From positions 310,001 through 374,000 of the forward strand of contig NZ_CPYD01000001.1 in NCBI RefSeq assembly GCF_001112925.1: a DNA stretch of 64,000 bases. The letters are read 5' to 3'. Shown here piece after piece: positions 1-9,930 of the stretch. The position numbers and the translations under genes are program-made. The notes below the pieces were generated by a model. The model searched no databases and was not told the origin of the DNA. It saw only the letters and a list, made by a program, of their open reading frames with translations. Every line of letters begins with the position of its first letter. Within the stretch, counting starts at the first letter, position 1. The DNA comes from Yersinia nurmii. Lineage in GTDB: Bacteria > Pseudomonadota > Gammaproteobacteria > Enterobacterales > Enterobacteriaceae.

Positions 1-78
1 CAAGGGGATTACACCACATTGAGTCAGTCTGAGGGGCCTTTCGCCAACCTACTGTCTCATCGCAGTGAGGAGCTTTAA
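1..78 (+). CDS. cydD: CydD C-terminus, partial (heterodimeric cysteine/glutathione exporter)
   Basis: Only the last 25 codons and the stop are present. The frame is open from base 1, reads QGDYTTLSQSEGPF...EEL and stops 2 bases before cydC. That position and tail fit CydD, the partner subunit of CydC in the inner-membrane ABC exporter that supplies reductant to the periplasm for cytochrome bd assembly. The GAGGAG near the end of the frame doubles as the cydC ribosome-binding site, so the two genes are translationally coupled. The identity rests mainly on context because the fragment is so short. Confidence 0.8.
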   Translation, partial: QGDYTTLSQSEGPFANLLSHRSEEL

Positions 79-80
79 TC

Positions 81-1805
81 ATGCGCGTGCTTCTTCCATT
101 TCTGGCGCTTTACCGCCGTCATTGGTTCTTGATTAGCCTCGGTATTTTGCTGGCCATTATTACTTTGCTGGCCAGTATTGGCCTGTTGACGCTGTCCGGC
201 TGGTTCCTCGCGGGCACTGCACTGGCTGGCCCGGCGGGTTTGTATACCTTTAACTATTTGCTTCCCGCCGCGGGCGTTCGCGGTTCAGCCATTTTACGCA
301 CCGCCGGACGCTACGCCGAACGCGTGGTGAGCCACGATGCAACCTTCCGGGTGCTGGCGCATTTGCGGGTATTTACCTTCCAGCGCATCTTGCCGCTCTC
401 CCCTGCCGGGATTGCTCGTTTTCGTCAAAGTGAAGTGCTCAACCGCTTGGTGGCAGACGTCGATACGCTGGATCACCTGTATCTACGGGTCATTTCCCCG
501 TTAATCGCCGCGTTGGCTATCATCGCTGCCGTTACCTTCGGTCTGAGTTTCCTTGATGTCGATTTGGCATTGACCCTTGGCGCTATTCTACTGGGGCTGC
601 TGCTGATTCTGCCGCTGATTTTCTACCGCGCCGGTCAACCTATCGGGGCCGATCTCACCGTATTCCGTAGCCACTACCGCACGCAACTGACCGCCTGGCT
701 GCAAGGTCAGGCCGAACTGTTGGTCTTCGGAGCATTAGGACGTTTTCGCCATACTTTAGAAGATATCGAACGGCGTTGGGTGACTCGTCAGCAGCAACAG
801 GCTTCGCTAGCCGGTTTGGCGCAGGCATTAATGATTCTGGCGACCGGAATGACCGTCACGCTAATGTTGTGGCTGACAGCGGCTGGCGTCGGCGATTATA
901 GCCAACCCGGCGCATTGATTGCCCTGTTTGTTTTTGCTTCGATGGCGTCATTTGAGGCTTTACTGCCGGTTGCGGGTGCTTTCCAGCATCTTGGGCAGGT
1001 GATAACTTCCGCCGAGCGCGTGGCGCAACTTATCGCACAAAAACCGGAAGTCACCTTCCCTGAAACCGGCCCTGAGATCGCCTCACAGGCAGCTCTGGCA
1101 GTCGCACAGGTGAGTTTTACCTATCCAGACCAACCATTACCCGTATTGCAGGATATAACGCTGTCACTGGCCGCAGGAGAGCATATTGCGCTACTGGGGC
1201 GCACAGGTTGTGGTAAATCAACGCTATTACAGTTACTCACCCGCGCCTGGGACCCGAGTCAGGGTGAAATTCGGCTCAACGGCCAGCCGCTTGCGAGCTA
1301 CGACGAAGCTTCTCTACGCCAGATGATGACGGTCGTCAGCCAACGAGTACACGTTTTCAGCAGTACGCTGCGACAAAACCTGCTGCTCGCCTGCCCAACC
1401 GCTAGCGATGAGCAACTGGTGACTGCGTTACAACAAGTCGGGCTGAGTAATCTTTTGGATAATGACGAAGGACTAAATGCCTGGATGGGAGACGGCGGCC
1501 GCCCCCTTTCCGGTGGCGAACAACGCCGTTTGGGTATCGCACGCGCGCTGCTTCATCCCGCTCCGTTGTTATTGTTGGATGAACCGACCGAAGGTCTGGA
1601 TGCAGAAACCGAGCAACAGATACTGGCGCTGCTGCGCCAACACTGTCAGCACAAGAGTCTGATTCTGGTGACGCATCGCCTGTACGGGCTGGAGCATATG
1701 GATCGCATTTGCGTGATGGACGGCGGCCAGATCGTTGAACAGGGCGATCATGAGACTTTATTGAAAAATAAAGGTCGGTATTATCAGTTCCGCCAGCGCC
1801 GCTAA
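81..1805 (+). CDS. cydC: CydC, ATP-binding/permease subunit of the CydDC exporter
   Basis: The 574-aa half-transporter has an N-terminal transmembrane domain (about residues 1-320, with strongly hydrophobic helices from residue 15 on) and a C-terminal ABC ATPase. The ATPase shows Walker A GRTGCGKST near residue 373, signature LSGGEQRR near 476 and Walker B LLLLDEPTEGLD near 496. CydC pairs with CydD to export glutathione and cysteine to the periplasm, which is needed for assembly of bd-type oxidase and c-type cytochromes. The length matches the E. coli protein (573 aa). The start lies 2 bases after the cydD stop behind GAGGAG. The following gene, aat, sits 117 bp downstream as in E. coli. Confidence 0.96.
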   Translation: MRVLLPFLALYRRHWFLISLGILLAIITLLASIGLLTLSGWFLAGTALAGPAGLYTFNYLLPAAGVRGSAILRTAGRYAERVVSHDATFRVLAHLRVFTFQRILPLSPAGIARFRQSEVLNRLVADVDTLDHLYLRVISPLIAALAIIAAVTFGLSFLDVDLALTLGAILLGLLLILPLIFYRAGQPIGADLTVFRSHYRTQLTAWLQGQAELLVFGALGRFRHTLEDIERRWVTRQQQQASLAGLAQALMILATGMTVTLMLWLTAAGVGDYSQPGALIALFVFASMASFEALLPVAGAFQHLGQVITSAERVAQLIAQKPEVTFPETGPEIASQAALAVAQVSFTYPDQPLPVLQDITLSLAAGEHIALLGRTGCGKSTLLQLLTRAWDPSQGEIRLNGQPLASYDEASLRQMMTVVSQRVHVFSSTLRQNLLLACPTASDEQLVTALQQVGLSNLLDNDEGLNAWMGDGGRPLSGGEQRRLGIARALLHPAPLLLLDEPTEGLDAETEQQILALLRQHCQHKSLILVTHRLYGLEHMDRICVMDGGQIVEQGDHETLLKNKGRYYQFRQRR

Positions 1806-1922
1806 GTTTTATTGTTGGTTTAAGACGATTTCTGGCTAATGTTATCAAATGCCGCTGGAACAACGGCGGCATTATCAATACTCTACAGCCAAAAGCGCCT
1901 GTAAGCGCCGTTAAGGGGATTT

Positions 1923-2633
1923 ATGCGTCTTACCCACCTCTCATCACATTCTTACGCGTTCCCTTCACCTGAGCTGGCCCTGCGCGAGCCTAATGGCTTA
2001 TTGGCGTTAGGTGGCGATTTATCGGCGCCACGGTTACTTGCCGCCTATCAGCGCGGTATTTTCCCGTGGTTTAGCCCCGGCGAGATGATTTTATGGTGGT
2101 CACCAGACCCACGAGCGGTGCTGTTCCCCGAAGAATTACATATCAGCCGTAGCATGCGTCGCTTCCTGCGCCGCAGCCCGTTTCGATTCACACTGAACCA
2201 AGCGTTCCGTGAAGTGGTCGCCGCCTGTGCCGATCGTCCCGATGACGGAACTTGGATTGGCGACGATGTACAGCAAGCCTACGCCCAATTACATGAAATG
2301 GGCCACGCTCATTCATTGGAGGTATGGTTAGATAATGAACTCGTTGGTGGGTTGTATGGTATCGGGATCGGCGGACTTTTTTGCGGAGAATCAATGTTTA
2401 GCCGAGTAGAGAACGCTTCAAAGAGCGGATTAATGGCTTTTTGTCATCATTTTACCCGTCATGGTGGAGAACTGATTGACTGTCAGGTCCTCAACGCTCA
2501 CACTGCGTCGCTGGGTGCGAGAGAGATCCCTCGCAGCCACTTTTTGCAGCACTTGAGTCAACTCCAGTTTAGTCCGCTACCGGCTGAATGCTGGTTACCG
2601 CAATCGCTGGATGTCGAAATCGCGATGCAGTAA
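1923..2633 (+). CDS. aat: Leucyl/phenylalanyl-tRNA-protein transferase
   Basis: This 236-aa cytoplasmic enzyme transfers Leu or Phe from aminoacyl-tRNA to N-terminal Arg or Lys of proteins, creating N-degrons. The family core [20 protein letters not shown] lies around residues 141-160, and the N-terminal [21 protein letters not shown] segment is typical. AAGGGG precedes the ATG by a normal spacing. The context is functional: its products are recognised by ClpS and degraded by ClpAP, both encoded 1-3 kb downstream. Confidence 0.97.
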   Translation: MRLTHLSSHSYAFPSPELALREPNGLLALGGDLSAPRLLAAYQRGIFPWFSPGEMILWWSPDPRAVLFPEELHISRSMRRFLRRSPFRFTLNQAFREVVAACADRPDDGTWIGDDVQQAYAQLHEMGHAHSLEVWLDNELVGGLYGIGIGGLFCGESMFSRVENASKSGLMAFCHHFTRHGGELIDCQVLNAHTASLGAREIPRSHFLQHLSQLQFSPLPAECWLPQSLDVEIAMQ

Positions 2634-2778
2634 AGATCAATGTTACAAAAGCACCCCACATTAGGCTTTATCCCCTCCTCAGCAGACTAATTTTGCAGAA
2701 ATGGTGTGATGACTGCCAACACTTCTTTACATAATGTGGGTTTTTCGGCATTATCTTGCCGGTTAAAAACTAAGGTAG

Positions 2779-3015
<237 letters not shown>

Positions 3016-3163
3016 TCGGCTACCCAGTCGCTAGTTGCTAGCGAGCTCTGAGGATGTAGTCCCCCTCCGGCGCCCTTCCCATTTTATTGGCTAGGGCGTT
3101 TTGCTTTTTCTGTTATTTACCCCTTTCGCACTACCCCCATTTCGAATGATTCAGACAGAGTAC

Positions 3164-3196
3164 AAAAACAAAAAGGGCGATATCGCTATCGCCCTT
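3164..3196 (-). terminator. Rho-independent terminator of clpSA
   Basis: A perfect 10-bp stem (AAGGGCGATA at 3173-3182, TATCGCCCTT at 3187-3196) with a TCGC loop. Read on the minus strand it is followed by two T-runs, about 45 bases downstream of the clpA stop. Inference: it ends the clpS-clpA transcript. Confidence 0.85.
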
Positions 3197-3239
3197 CCAT
3201 TTATTTAACGTCTGATTCAACTAGCTTATTGCGCTAAGG

Positions 3240-5516
3240 TTAATGTACCGCGCCTTCCGTTTTGCGTTTTTGCGCGCTTTGGAATTCGTAAGCCAGTTGC
3301 TGTTTCTCTTTATCCAGACCCACGCTCACCGAGCCGCCATCAACTAAAGATCCAAACAACAGTTCGTTAGCCAGCGGTTTCTTCAGATTTTCCTGAATCA
3401 CGCGCGCCATCGGCCGTGCGCCCATCGCTTTGTCGTAGCCCTTCTCAGATAGCCAGTTCCGCGCTTCATCGCTGACTTCCAGTGACACGCCTTTGGCATC
3501 CAGTTGCGCCTGAAGCTCGACGATAAACTTGTCGACAACCTGCTGAATCACATGAGGAGACAAGTGGTTGAACCAAATGATGTTATCCAAACGGTTACGG
3601 AATTCCGGCGTAAACACCTTTTTGATCTCTTCCATCGCATCGGTACTGTTATCCTGCTGTTGGAAGCCAATGGATTTACGCTGAGTTTCCCGCACGCCAG
3701 CGTTGGTGGTCATAACCACAATCACGTTACGGAAATCCGCTTTACGCCCATTGTTATCCGTCAGCGTACCGTTATCCATCACCTGCAATAACAGGTTAAA
3801 GACATCGGGGTGCGCTTTTTCAATCTCATCGAGCAACAGAACTGCATGAGGATGTTTGATAACCGCGTCGGTCAGCAAACCGCCCTGATCGTAGCCAACG
3901 TAGCCCGGAGGCGCACCAATCAGGCGGCTAACCGTATGACGCTCCATATATTCGGACATATCAAAGCGCAGCAGTTCGATATCCAGCGCCTTGGCCAATT
4001 GCACCGTGACTTCAGTTTTACCCACCCCAGTCGGACCAGCAAACAGGAATGAACCCACAGGTTTATTTTCATGGCCTAAGCCCGCGCGACTCATTTTGAT
4101 CGCTTCAGTCAGAGCTTCGATAGCTTTATCTTGCCCAAAGACCAGCATATTCAAACGGTCGCTAAGGTTTTTCAGTACGTCACGATCGCTGGCAGATACT
4201 GTTTTCTCCGGAATACGAGCAATACGCGCCACCACAGATTCAATATCTGAAACATTGACGGTTTTTTTGCGTTTGCTCGCTGGCATCAATCGGCTGCGCG
4301 CACCAGCTTCATCAATGACATCAATGGCTTTATCCGGCAAATGGCGATCGTTGATATATTTCACCGATAATTCCACCGCCGCCCGAATGGCTTTCGCCGT
4401 GTAGCGCACATCGTGATGAGCTTCGTATTTCGGTTTCAACCCATTGATAATCTGCACCGTTTCTTCGGCTGTCGGCTCAACGATATCGATTTTCTGGAAA
4501 CGGCGCGCTAACGCACGATCCTTTTCAAAGATATTGCTGAATTCCTGATAGGTCGTGGAGCCAATCACCCGAATCTTGCCGCTGGACAACAGCGGTTTGA
4601 TCAGGTTCGCGGCATCCACTTGCCCGCCGGAAGCGGCACCTGCGCCAATAATGGTGTGAATTTCATCGATGAACAGAATGCTGTCTTTATCCTGCTCTAG
4701 TTGCTTCAGCAGCGCTTTGAAACGTTTCTCAAAGTCACCGCGGTATTTAGTTCCCGCCAGCAGCGAGCCGATATCCAACGAGTACAGCGTACATTCGGCC
4801 ATGACTTCCGGCACATCACCCTGCACAATTCGCCACGCCAGACCTTCTGCAATTGCGGTTTTCCCGACGCCGGATTCGCCGACCAGCAGCGGATTGTTTT
4901 TACGACGACGGCAAAGTACCTGAATTGCACGCTCCAGCTCTTTTTCGCGGCCAATCAGCGGATCAATACCGCCGACGCGCGCCAGTTGGTTAAGATTGGT
5001 GGTGAAGTTTTCCATACGGTCTTCCCCTCCCGCCTGCTCTTCATTTACCGGATTTTCTGTATTCGGCGCCTGACCCGGCTCGTCTTTGCGTGCACCATGG
5101 GAAATAAAGTTCACCACATCCAGACGGCTGACATCGTGTTTACGCAGCAGATAGGCCGCCTGGGACTCTTGTTCGCTGAAGATGGCGACCAAAACGTTGG
5201 CACCGGAAACTTCATTACGACCAGATGATTGAACATGGAATACGGCGCGCTGTAATACGCGCTGGAAGCTCAGCGTGGGTTGGGTGTCACGCTCTTCCTC
5301 GCTGGCCGGTAACGTTGGCGTGGTTTGTTCTATAAAGGCTTCCAGCTCCTGGCGTAATGCCACCAGATCCACCGTACATGCCTCTAGCGCTTCCCGCGCG
5401 GCAGGGTTGCTCAACAATGCCAGCAACAGGTGCTCCACGGTCATAAACTCGTGTCTGTGCTCCCGCGCTCTGGCGAAAGCCATATTAAGACTGAGTTCAA
5501 GTTCTTGATTGAGCAT
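3240..5516 (-). CDS. clpA: ClpA, ATPase/unfoldase subunit of ClpAP protease
   Basis: The 758-aa AAA+ unfoldase feeds substrates to the ClpP peptidase. It has an N-terminal ClpN domain (residues 1-140; MLNQELELSLNMAFARAREH at the start), ATPase domain 1 with Walker A GESGVGKT at 213-220 and Walker B LFIDEIHT, and ATPase domain 2 with GPTGVGKT at about 494-501 and VLLLDEIEKAH. An in-frame GTG six bases upstream (5522) is possible, but it abuts the GGGGAGG ribosome-binding site. The ATG at 5516 has correct spacing and gives the exact E. coli length. It follows clpS by 27 bp, so the adaptor and unfoldase are co-transcribed. Confidence 0.98.
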   Translation of the reverse strand: MLNQELELSLNMAFARAREHRHEFMTVEHLLLALLSNPAAREALEACTVDLVALRQELEAFIEQTTPTLPASEEERDTQPTLSFQRVLQRAVFHVQSSGRNEVSGANVLVAIFSEQESQAAYLLRKHDVSRLDVVNFISHGARKDEPGQAPNTENPVNEEQAGGEDRMENFTTNLNQLARVGGIDPLIGREKELERAIQVLCRRRKNNPLLVGESGVGKTAIAEGLAWRIVQGDVPEVMAECTLYSLDIGSLLAGTKYRGDFEKRFKALLKQLEQDKDSILFIDEIHTIIGAGAASGGQVDAANLIKPLLSSGKIRVIGSTTYQEFSNIFEKDRALARRFQKIDIVEPTAEETVQIINGLKPKYEAHHDVRYTAKAIRAAVELSVKYINDRHLPDKAIDVIDEAGARSRLMPASKRKKTVNVSDIESVVARIARIPEKTVSASDRDVLKNLSDRLNMLVFGQDKAIEALTEAIKMSRAGLGHENKPVGSFLFAGPTGVGKTEVTVQLAKALDIELLRFDMSEYMERHTVSRLIGAPPGYVGYDQGGLLTDAVIKHPHAVLLLDEIEKAHPDVFNLLLQVMDNGTLTDNNGRKADFRNVIVVMTTNAGVRETQRKSIGFQQQDNSTDAMEEIKKVFTPEFRNRLDNIIWFNHLSPHVIQQVVDKFIVELQAQLDAKGVSLEVSDEARNWLSEKGYDKAMGARPMARVIQENLKKPLANELLFGSLVDGGSVSVGLDKEKQQLAYEFQSAQKRKTEGAVH

Positions 5517-5543
5517 AGGCACCTCCCCAATAAATTGCCTTAA

Positions 5544-5864
5544 TCAGGCTTTTTCCAGCGTACAAAGCAATGGATGCTCGTTCTCCCTGGCGTATTGATT
5601 TACGTGCGCCACTTTTGTCTCTGCAACTTCAGCAGTGAACACGCCGCAAATCGCTTTCCCTTTGTAGTGAACGTTCAGCATCAACTGGGTTGCACGTTCA
5701 ATATCATAAGAAAAGAACTTTTGCAGAACGTCAATCACAAATTCCATCGGTGTGTAATCGTCGTTGTTAAGTATAACTTTATACATAGACGGCGGTTTTA
5801 GCGCATCGATTTGTTTATCTTTGACTAAATGCTCAAAATTAAGCCAGTCGTTGTTATTGCCCAT
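5544..5864 (-). CDS. clpS: ClpS, N-end rule adaptor of ClpAP
   Basis: The 106-aa cytoplasmic adaptor binds N-terminal Leu, Phe, Tyr or Trp and delivers proteins to the ClpA N-domain. The ClpS core is visible: [20 protein letters not shown] (around residues 33-52), followed by the substrate-pocket helix region with [13 protein letters not shown]. The length equals E. coli ClpS. It is the first gene of the clpS-clpA operon. The aat gene that makes its substrates is nearby. Confidence 0.97.
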   Translation of the reverse strand: MGNNNDWLNFEHLVKDKQIDALKPPSMYKVILNNDDYTPMEFVIDVLQKFFSYDIERATQLMLNVHYKGKAICGVFTAEVAETKVAHVNQYARENEHPLLCTLEKA

Positions 5865-6222
5865 TGCTTACCCATCGTTTCACTGAATCATACAGGAGCA
5901 ACACTCAGCTCCGGTTATAAGACCATTTGGTATAGATTTCTATTGTTATTTTAACATCTCTTGCAGTGAAGTGTCGCTTTAGAAGCATGCGGGAACGTTC
6001 GCAAAGAAAACAGCAAAATTGTAACTAAATAAGCGCAATAGCGTTATCTGCATCAAACTTTGGCGAACTCCTCCGCCTGAGAAAAGCCGTCCTCTTGACG
6101 TTAATCGCATTTCCACTAGAGTGTAAATTTGTGAGCTGATGGAGTTTTAACCAATCCGCGCTCACTTTAACCAGCGATTACCTCATCTAAAATTAGAATA
6201 GCCTTGCGAGGAACGTAGAAGT
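5865..6222 (+). other. 358-bp divergent intergenic region between clpS and cspD
   Basis: An AT-rich stretch between two divergent genes that must hold the clpS promoter (minus strand) and the cspD promoter (plus strand). No open frame with a convincing start was found. GAGGA at about 6208-6212 is the cspD ribosome-binding site. No regulator site could be assigned. Confidence 0.5.
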
Positions 6223-6444
6223 ATGGAGACGGGTACTGTTAAATGGTTCAATAACGCCAAGGGCTTTGGGTTTATCTGCCCACAGAACGGCGGCGAAGAT
6301 ATCTTTGCACACTACTCTACTATCCAGATGGATGGTTACCGAACGCTAAAAGCGGGTCAGCAGGTTAACTTTGATGTCCACCAAGGCCCCAAAGGCAATC
6401 ATGCCAGCCTGATTGTGCCACTGGAAATGCTGGCTCTCGCCTGA
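6223..6444 (+). CDS. cspD: CspD, cold-shock-like DNA replication inhibitor
   Basis: The 73-aa single CSD domain carries RNP1 KGFGFI (residues 13-18) and RNP2 DIFAHY. The acidic, shorter C-terminal half and the location beside clpSA and macB identify CspD rather than a CspA paralogue. In E. coli, CspD accumulates in stationary phase, binds single-stranded DNA and inhibits replication. The long upstream region is shared with divergent clpS. Its own terminator lies 56 bp after the stop. Confidence 0.96.
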   Translation: METGTVKWFNNAKGFGFICPQNGGEDIFAHYSTIQMDGYRTLKAGQQVNFDVHQGPKGNHASLIVPLEMLALA

Positions 6445-6500
6445 CATAAAAGTCACACCGTCAGGCCGTTAGCCTTTATCTACGGCAGTACAGCGATTCA

Positions 6501-6531
6501 AAATGCCAGCCGAACTGCGACTGGCATTTTT
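6501..6531 (+). terminator. Terminator between cspD and macB
   Basis: A perfect 9-bp stem AAATGCCAG/CTGGCATTT (6501-6509 and 6521-6529) with an 11-nt loop and a trailing T-run. Four T residues also follow on the minus strand, so it may serve the convergent macB transcript as well. Confidence 0.85.
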
Positions 6532-6647
6532 ATCATTTTTTATGCCCCACTAACGCCACAATATTACGTTAACACCGCCTAGGCGTCTGCTCGTTTATCC
6601 TATTGTCTGTAAATTCTATTTGTCCGTAAACGCTATGTCCGTCAGCG

Positions 6648-8597
6648 CTATTCCCGCGCCAAAGCATCAATTGGGTTTAATTTGGCAGCGCTGCGAGCGG
6701 GCAAATAACCGAAGACCACGCCAATAATTGTCGAACACAGGAAAGCGCTGGCCAACGCAACCGGAGGGAAAGAAACCTGCCAGTTAGGCAGCACCATTTC
6801 TACCGCCAGACCGATAGCAAAGGACAGCGTGATACCTAATGCACCGCCGACCAGACAAACCAGCACAGCTTCAATCAGGAATTGCTGCATGACATCGCTG
6901 GAACGCGCCCCCACGGCCATGCGAATACCAATTTCACGGGTTCGTTCCGTTACCGATACCAACATAATATTCATCACACCAATGCCACCAACCACCAACG
7001 AAATAACCGCTACCAGCGTCAGGAACAATTGCATGGTTCGGGTGGTTTTTTCCGCTGTTTGCAGCAGGCTGTCCATATTATAGGTAAAGATATCTTTCTT
7101 ACCGTGACGTAAAGTTAGCAAGCGAACTAACTGTTGCTCGGCTTCCTTACTGTTATAGCCATCGTTGATTCGCACCGTAATCGAATCAAAATAAGACTTA
7201 CCCATCAACCGGTTAGCCATTGTAGTGTAGGGAATCCACACCCGCAGTGATTTACTGCTGCCGAACATCGACTGTTTTTCTTCCACTACGCCGACGATAG
7301 TCGCAGGCATATTACCGATCAGCATCACTTGCCCCACCACATCTTTCATATGCGGGAAAAGTCGTCGTTGGGTATTACGGTCAATCACCACCGCCTGCGC
7401 CTGTCGAACGACCTGATCCTGCGTAATCGCCGTGCCCTGCTCGATACCCATACCGTAAACACGAAAATACTGCGCACTCACTCCGGATACGCTACCAGCC
7501 ACATCGATATTTCCGAAACGTAGCCGCATGCTGCCAGAGATCACCGGTGACACCGCATTAACGTAAGACTGCGCTTTCAGCGCGGCCATATCGTCATAAA
7601 CCAGCGCCTGCCGATTACTGGGATCGTCATCGCCAAAGTCTTTTCCGGGGTAAATATCGATGGTATTGGTTCCGATAGCGCGAATGTCCGCCAACACCAT
7701 TTGTTTGGCCGCATCGCCCACCACCAAAATAGAAACCACCGAAGCAATACCTATGATAATGCCGAGCATAGTTAGCGCAGTTCGCATCTTGTTAGAGGCC
7801 ATCGCGCGCCATGCCATCAGCAAGGCTTCACGAAAACGCCCGGCCAATTGCTGCCATGAAGGCGCTGGCGGCGTCAGAATTAGCGTGTCCGGCTCTGCGG
7901 TTTTGGGCGGCATTTTACTGCCGGAGTCCGCCATAATACGGCCATCTTTGATTTCAATGATTCGCTCGGCCTGAGCCGCGACCGTAGGATCGTGGGTAAC
8001 AATAATGACCGTGTGCCCCTGCTGTTGCAGTTGCTTTAAAATCGCCATCACTTCAACGCTGGAATGGCTGTCCAACGCGCCGGTTGGCTCATCGGCCAAT
8101 ATCACCTGCCCGCCGTTCATCAAAGCGCGAGCAATACTAACGCGCTGCTGCTGTCCGCCGGAAAGCTGGCTGGGGCGATAGTTGATGCGCTCGCCTAATC
8201 CTAAGCGGGTTAGCAACATTTTGGCGCGTTCCCGCCGCTCCTGCTTTCCTAATCCCGCGTAGACCGCGGGCACTTCTACGTTATGCGCCGCACTTAGGTG
8301 AGGTAATAAATGATAACGCTGGAAAATAAAACCAAAGTGCTCACGACGTAAAGCCGCCAGCGCATCGTTGTCCATGCTATCGACGTCCTGGCCAGCCACG
8401 CGGTAAATCCCCTCGCTTGGCTTATCCAGACAGCCAAGAATATTCATCAGGGTCGATTTACCTGAGCCGGAAGCACCAATAATTGCCACCAGCTCACCTG
8501 CATTAATTTCCAGCGAAACGTCCTGCAGCACGTCCACCGTTTGTTCGCCAGACTGATAACTGCGGCGAATGCCTTTCAACTCAAGCAAAGCAGCCAT
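6648..8597 (-). CDS. macB: MacB, ATPase/permease of the MacAB-TolC exporter
   Basis: The 649-aa inner-membrane mechanotransmission ABC protein has an N-terminal ATPase with Walker A GASGSGKST at 41-49, signature LSGGQQQR and Walker B VILADEPTGALD. TM1 follows near residue 275, then a large periplasmic MacB-PCD domain, then three C-terminal TM helices including the GIGVMNIMLVSVTERTREIG coupling region. Known partners are MacA and TolC; substrates include macrolides, enterotoxin and protoporphyrin. Its ATG overlaps the macA stop codon by one base (TAATG), showing tight coupling. Confidence 0.97.
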   Translation of the reverse strand: MAALLELKGIRRSYQSGEQTVDVLQDVSLEINAGELVAIIGASGSGKSTLMNILGCLDKPSEGIYRVAGQDVDSMDNDALAALRREHFGFIFQRYHLLPHLSAAHNVEVPAVYAGLGKQERRERAKMLLTRLGLGERINYRPSQLSGGQQQRVSIARALMNGGQVILADEPTGALDSHSSVEVMAILKQLQQQGHTVIIVTHDPTVAAQAERIIEIKDGRIMADSGSKMPPKTAEPDTLILTPPAPSWQQLAGRFREALLMAWRAMASNKMRTALTMLGIIIGIASVVSILVVGDAAKQMVLADIRAIGTNTIDIYPGKDFGDDDPSNRQALVYDDMAALKAQSYVNAVSPVISGSMRLRFGNIDVAGSVSGVSAQYFRVYGMGIEQGTAITQDQVVRQAQAVVIDRNTQRRLFPHMKDVVGQVMLIGNMPATIVGVVEEKQSMFGSSKSLRVWIPYTTMANRLMGKSYFDSITVRINDGYNSKEAEQQLVRLLTLRHGKKDIFTYNMDSLLQTAEKTTRTMQLFLTLVAVISLVVGGIGVMNIMLVSVTERTREIGIRMAVGARSSDVMQQFLIEAVLVCLVGGALGITLSFAIGLAVEMVLPNWQVSFPPVALASAFLCSTIIGVVFGYLPARSAAKLNPIDALARE

Positions 8598-9712
8598 TAT
8601 TCAGCCTCCGCGACGCCGCGGCTGGTAATCACTTCATCACCCACTTCCAGACCGCTAAGCACCTGCGCATCCACGTTGTTGCGAATACCGATGGTAACTT
8701 CTCGTTTCTCCTCTTGACCATTTTTTAGCACCGCGACTTCATAGCGGTTTACGCCCAGTTCGTTACCCAAAGCGGACAGAGGCACAACTTTAGCCTGTTC
8801 CACTTTCGATAATTGAATCGATACCTGAGCGGTCATTTGCAAGCGCAGGAGACCATCCGGATTAGGCACTTCAAAGCGGGCAGAATAGAAAATGGCATCG
8901 TTCACTTTTTCGGGCGTTGGTTGAATATCTTTGAGTACACCATCAAAATGCTTCGACGGGTCGCCCAATACGGTGAAGGAGGCTTTCAGCCCCGGTTTTA
9001 GGTGGATAACATCCGCTTCGGAAACCTGAGCATTCACCAGCATAGTGCTCATGTCGGCCAACGTCAGAATGTTTGGCGCCTGTTGCGCAGCAATCACTGT
9101 CTGGCCTTGCAACGTGGTGATTTGCACCACATCGCCGTCCATCGGAGCGGAAATTTTGGTGTAATCCAGGTTAATTTTGGCTGTATCTAGGCTAGCTTTG
9201 GTTTTGCTGATTTGTGCGTTGATCGTGCCAACTTTGGCTTTTTTCACTGCCAAATCCGTTGCGGCTTGGTCCAGATCCTGACGAGAAACCGCCTGTAGTT
9301 TCGCCAATCGTTGCTGGCGGTTCAGCGTCACTTCCGCCAACTGCTGTTCGGCTTTGGCTTGCAACAGCTGAGCGTTAAGATCTTGCAGCGTCGCTTCCAC
9401 CTCTTTGATCTGATTCTGCGCCTGCTGCGGATCGATCATCGCTAGCAGTTGCCCCTGCTTGACCTTATCGCCGATCTCTACATAAAGCCGTTCAAGCTGC
9501 CCGCTCACCTGTGCACCCACATCAACTTTGCGCACCGCGTCCAATTTACCTGTCGCCAATACGTTTTGTTGCAGATCCCGATTAACCACTTTGACGGTTT
9601 GATACTGTGTCGCAGCCGGAGCCATTCCATGCTTGATCGCCCAAAAACCGCCAATTGCCAGAATCACAATCGCCAGAATCCAGCGTCGTTTACGTCCGCT
9701 AAACCACGTCAA
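8597..9712 (-). CDS. macA: MacA, periplasmic adaptor of MacAB-TolC
   Basis: The 371-aa membrane-fusion protein has an N-terminal membrane anchor (about residues 11-28), a lipoyl half-motif ([20 protein letters not shown] near 66-85), a long alpha-hairpin rich in Q, A, E and K (about 90-185), then beta-barrel and membrane-proximal domains. The length is identical to E. coli MacA. It is the first gene of macAB and is divergent from ybjX across 218 bp. In E. coli the macAB/ybjX neighbourhood is PhoP-linked, but no clear PhoP box was found here. Confidence 0.97.
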   Translation of the reverse strand: MTWFSGRKRRWILAIVILAIGGFWAIKHGMAPAATQYQTVKVVNRDLQQNVLATGKLDAVRKVDVGAQVSGQLERLYVEIGDKVKQGQLLAMIDPQQAQNQIKEVEATLQDLNAQLLQAKAEQQLAEVTLNRQQRLAKLQAVSRQDLDQAATDLAVKKAKVGTINAQISKTKASLDTAKINLDYTKISAPMDGDVVQITTLQGQTVIAAQQAPNILTLADMSTMLVNAQVSEADVIHLKPGLKASFTVLGDPSKHFDGVLKDIQPTPEKVNDAIFYSARFEVPNPDGLLRLQMTAQVSIQLSKVEQAKVVPLSALGNELGVNRYEVAVLKNGQEEKREVTIGIRNNVDAQVLSGLEVGDEVITSRGVAEAE

Positions 9713-9930
9713 ATTAATTACCCACCTTATTGAAATTTTTACTTGAAATAGTCAAATGCTAATGAAAATACCCTAGTGCAGATTAAATTATCACTCTGAG
9801 CGCACGCGAATTTAAACGTAATATAAACATCAAATCACATAAATAATACCAGCATAAGACGCATTGACACTCCGTTTAGTTCCCTCTTGTTTCAATAGCG
9901 ACAAAGATTAATAACGAAACGGATATTCCA

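Noticed and set aside
3016-3239. Possible tRNA-Ser (serW) between infA and clpA, as in E. coli
   Set aside because: No acceptor stem, anticodon loop or T-loop can be assembled; only small hairpins and the clpA terminator are present.
4701-5228. 175-codon open frame on the plus strand inside clpA
   Set aside because: It is antisense to strongly conserved ClpA coding sequence, has no ribosome-binding site and its protein has no recognisable domain.
9713-9930. PhoP box between macA and ybjX
   Set aside because: GTTTA-like words are present, but their spacing is 15 rather than 11 bases, so the PhoP pattern is not met.
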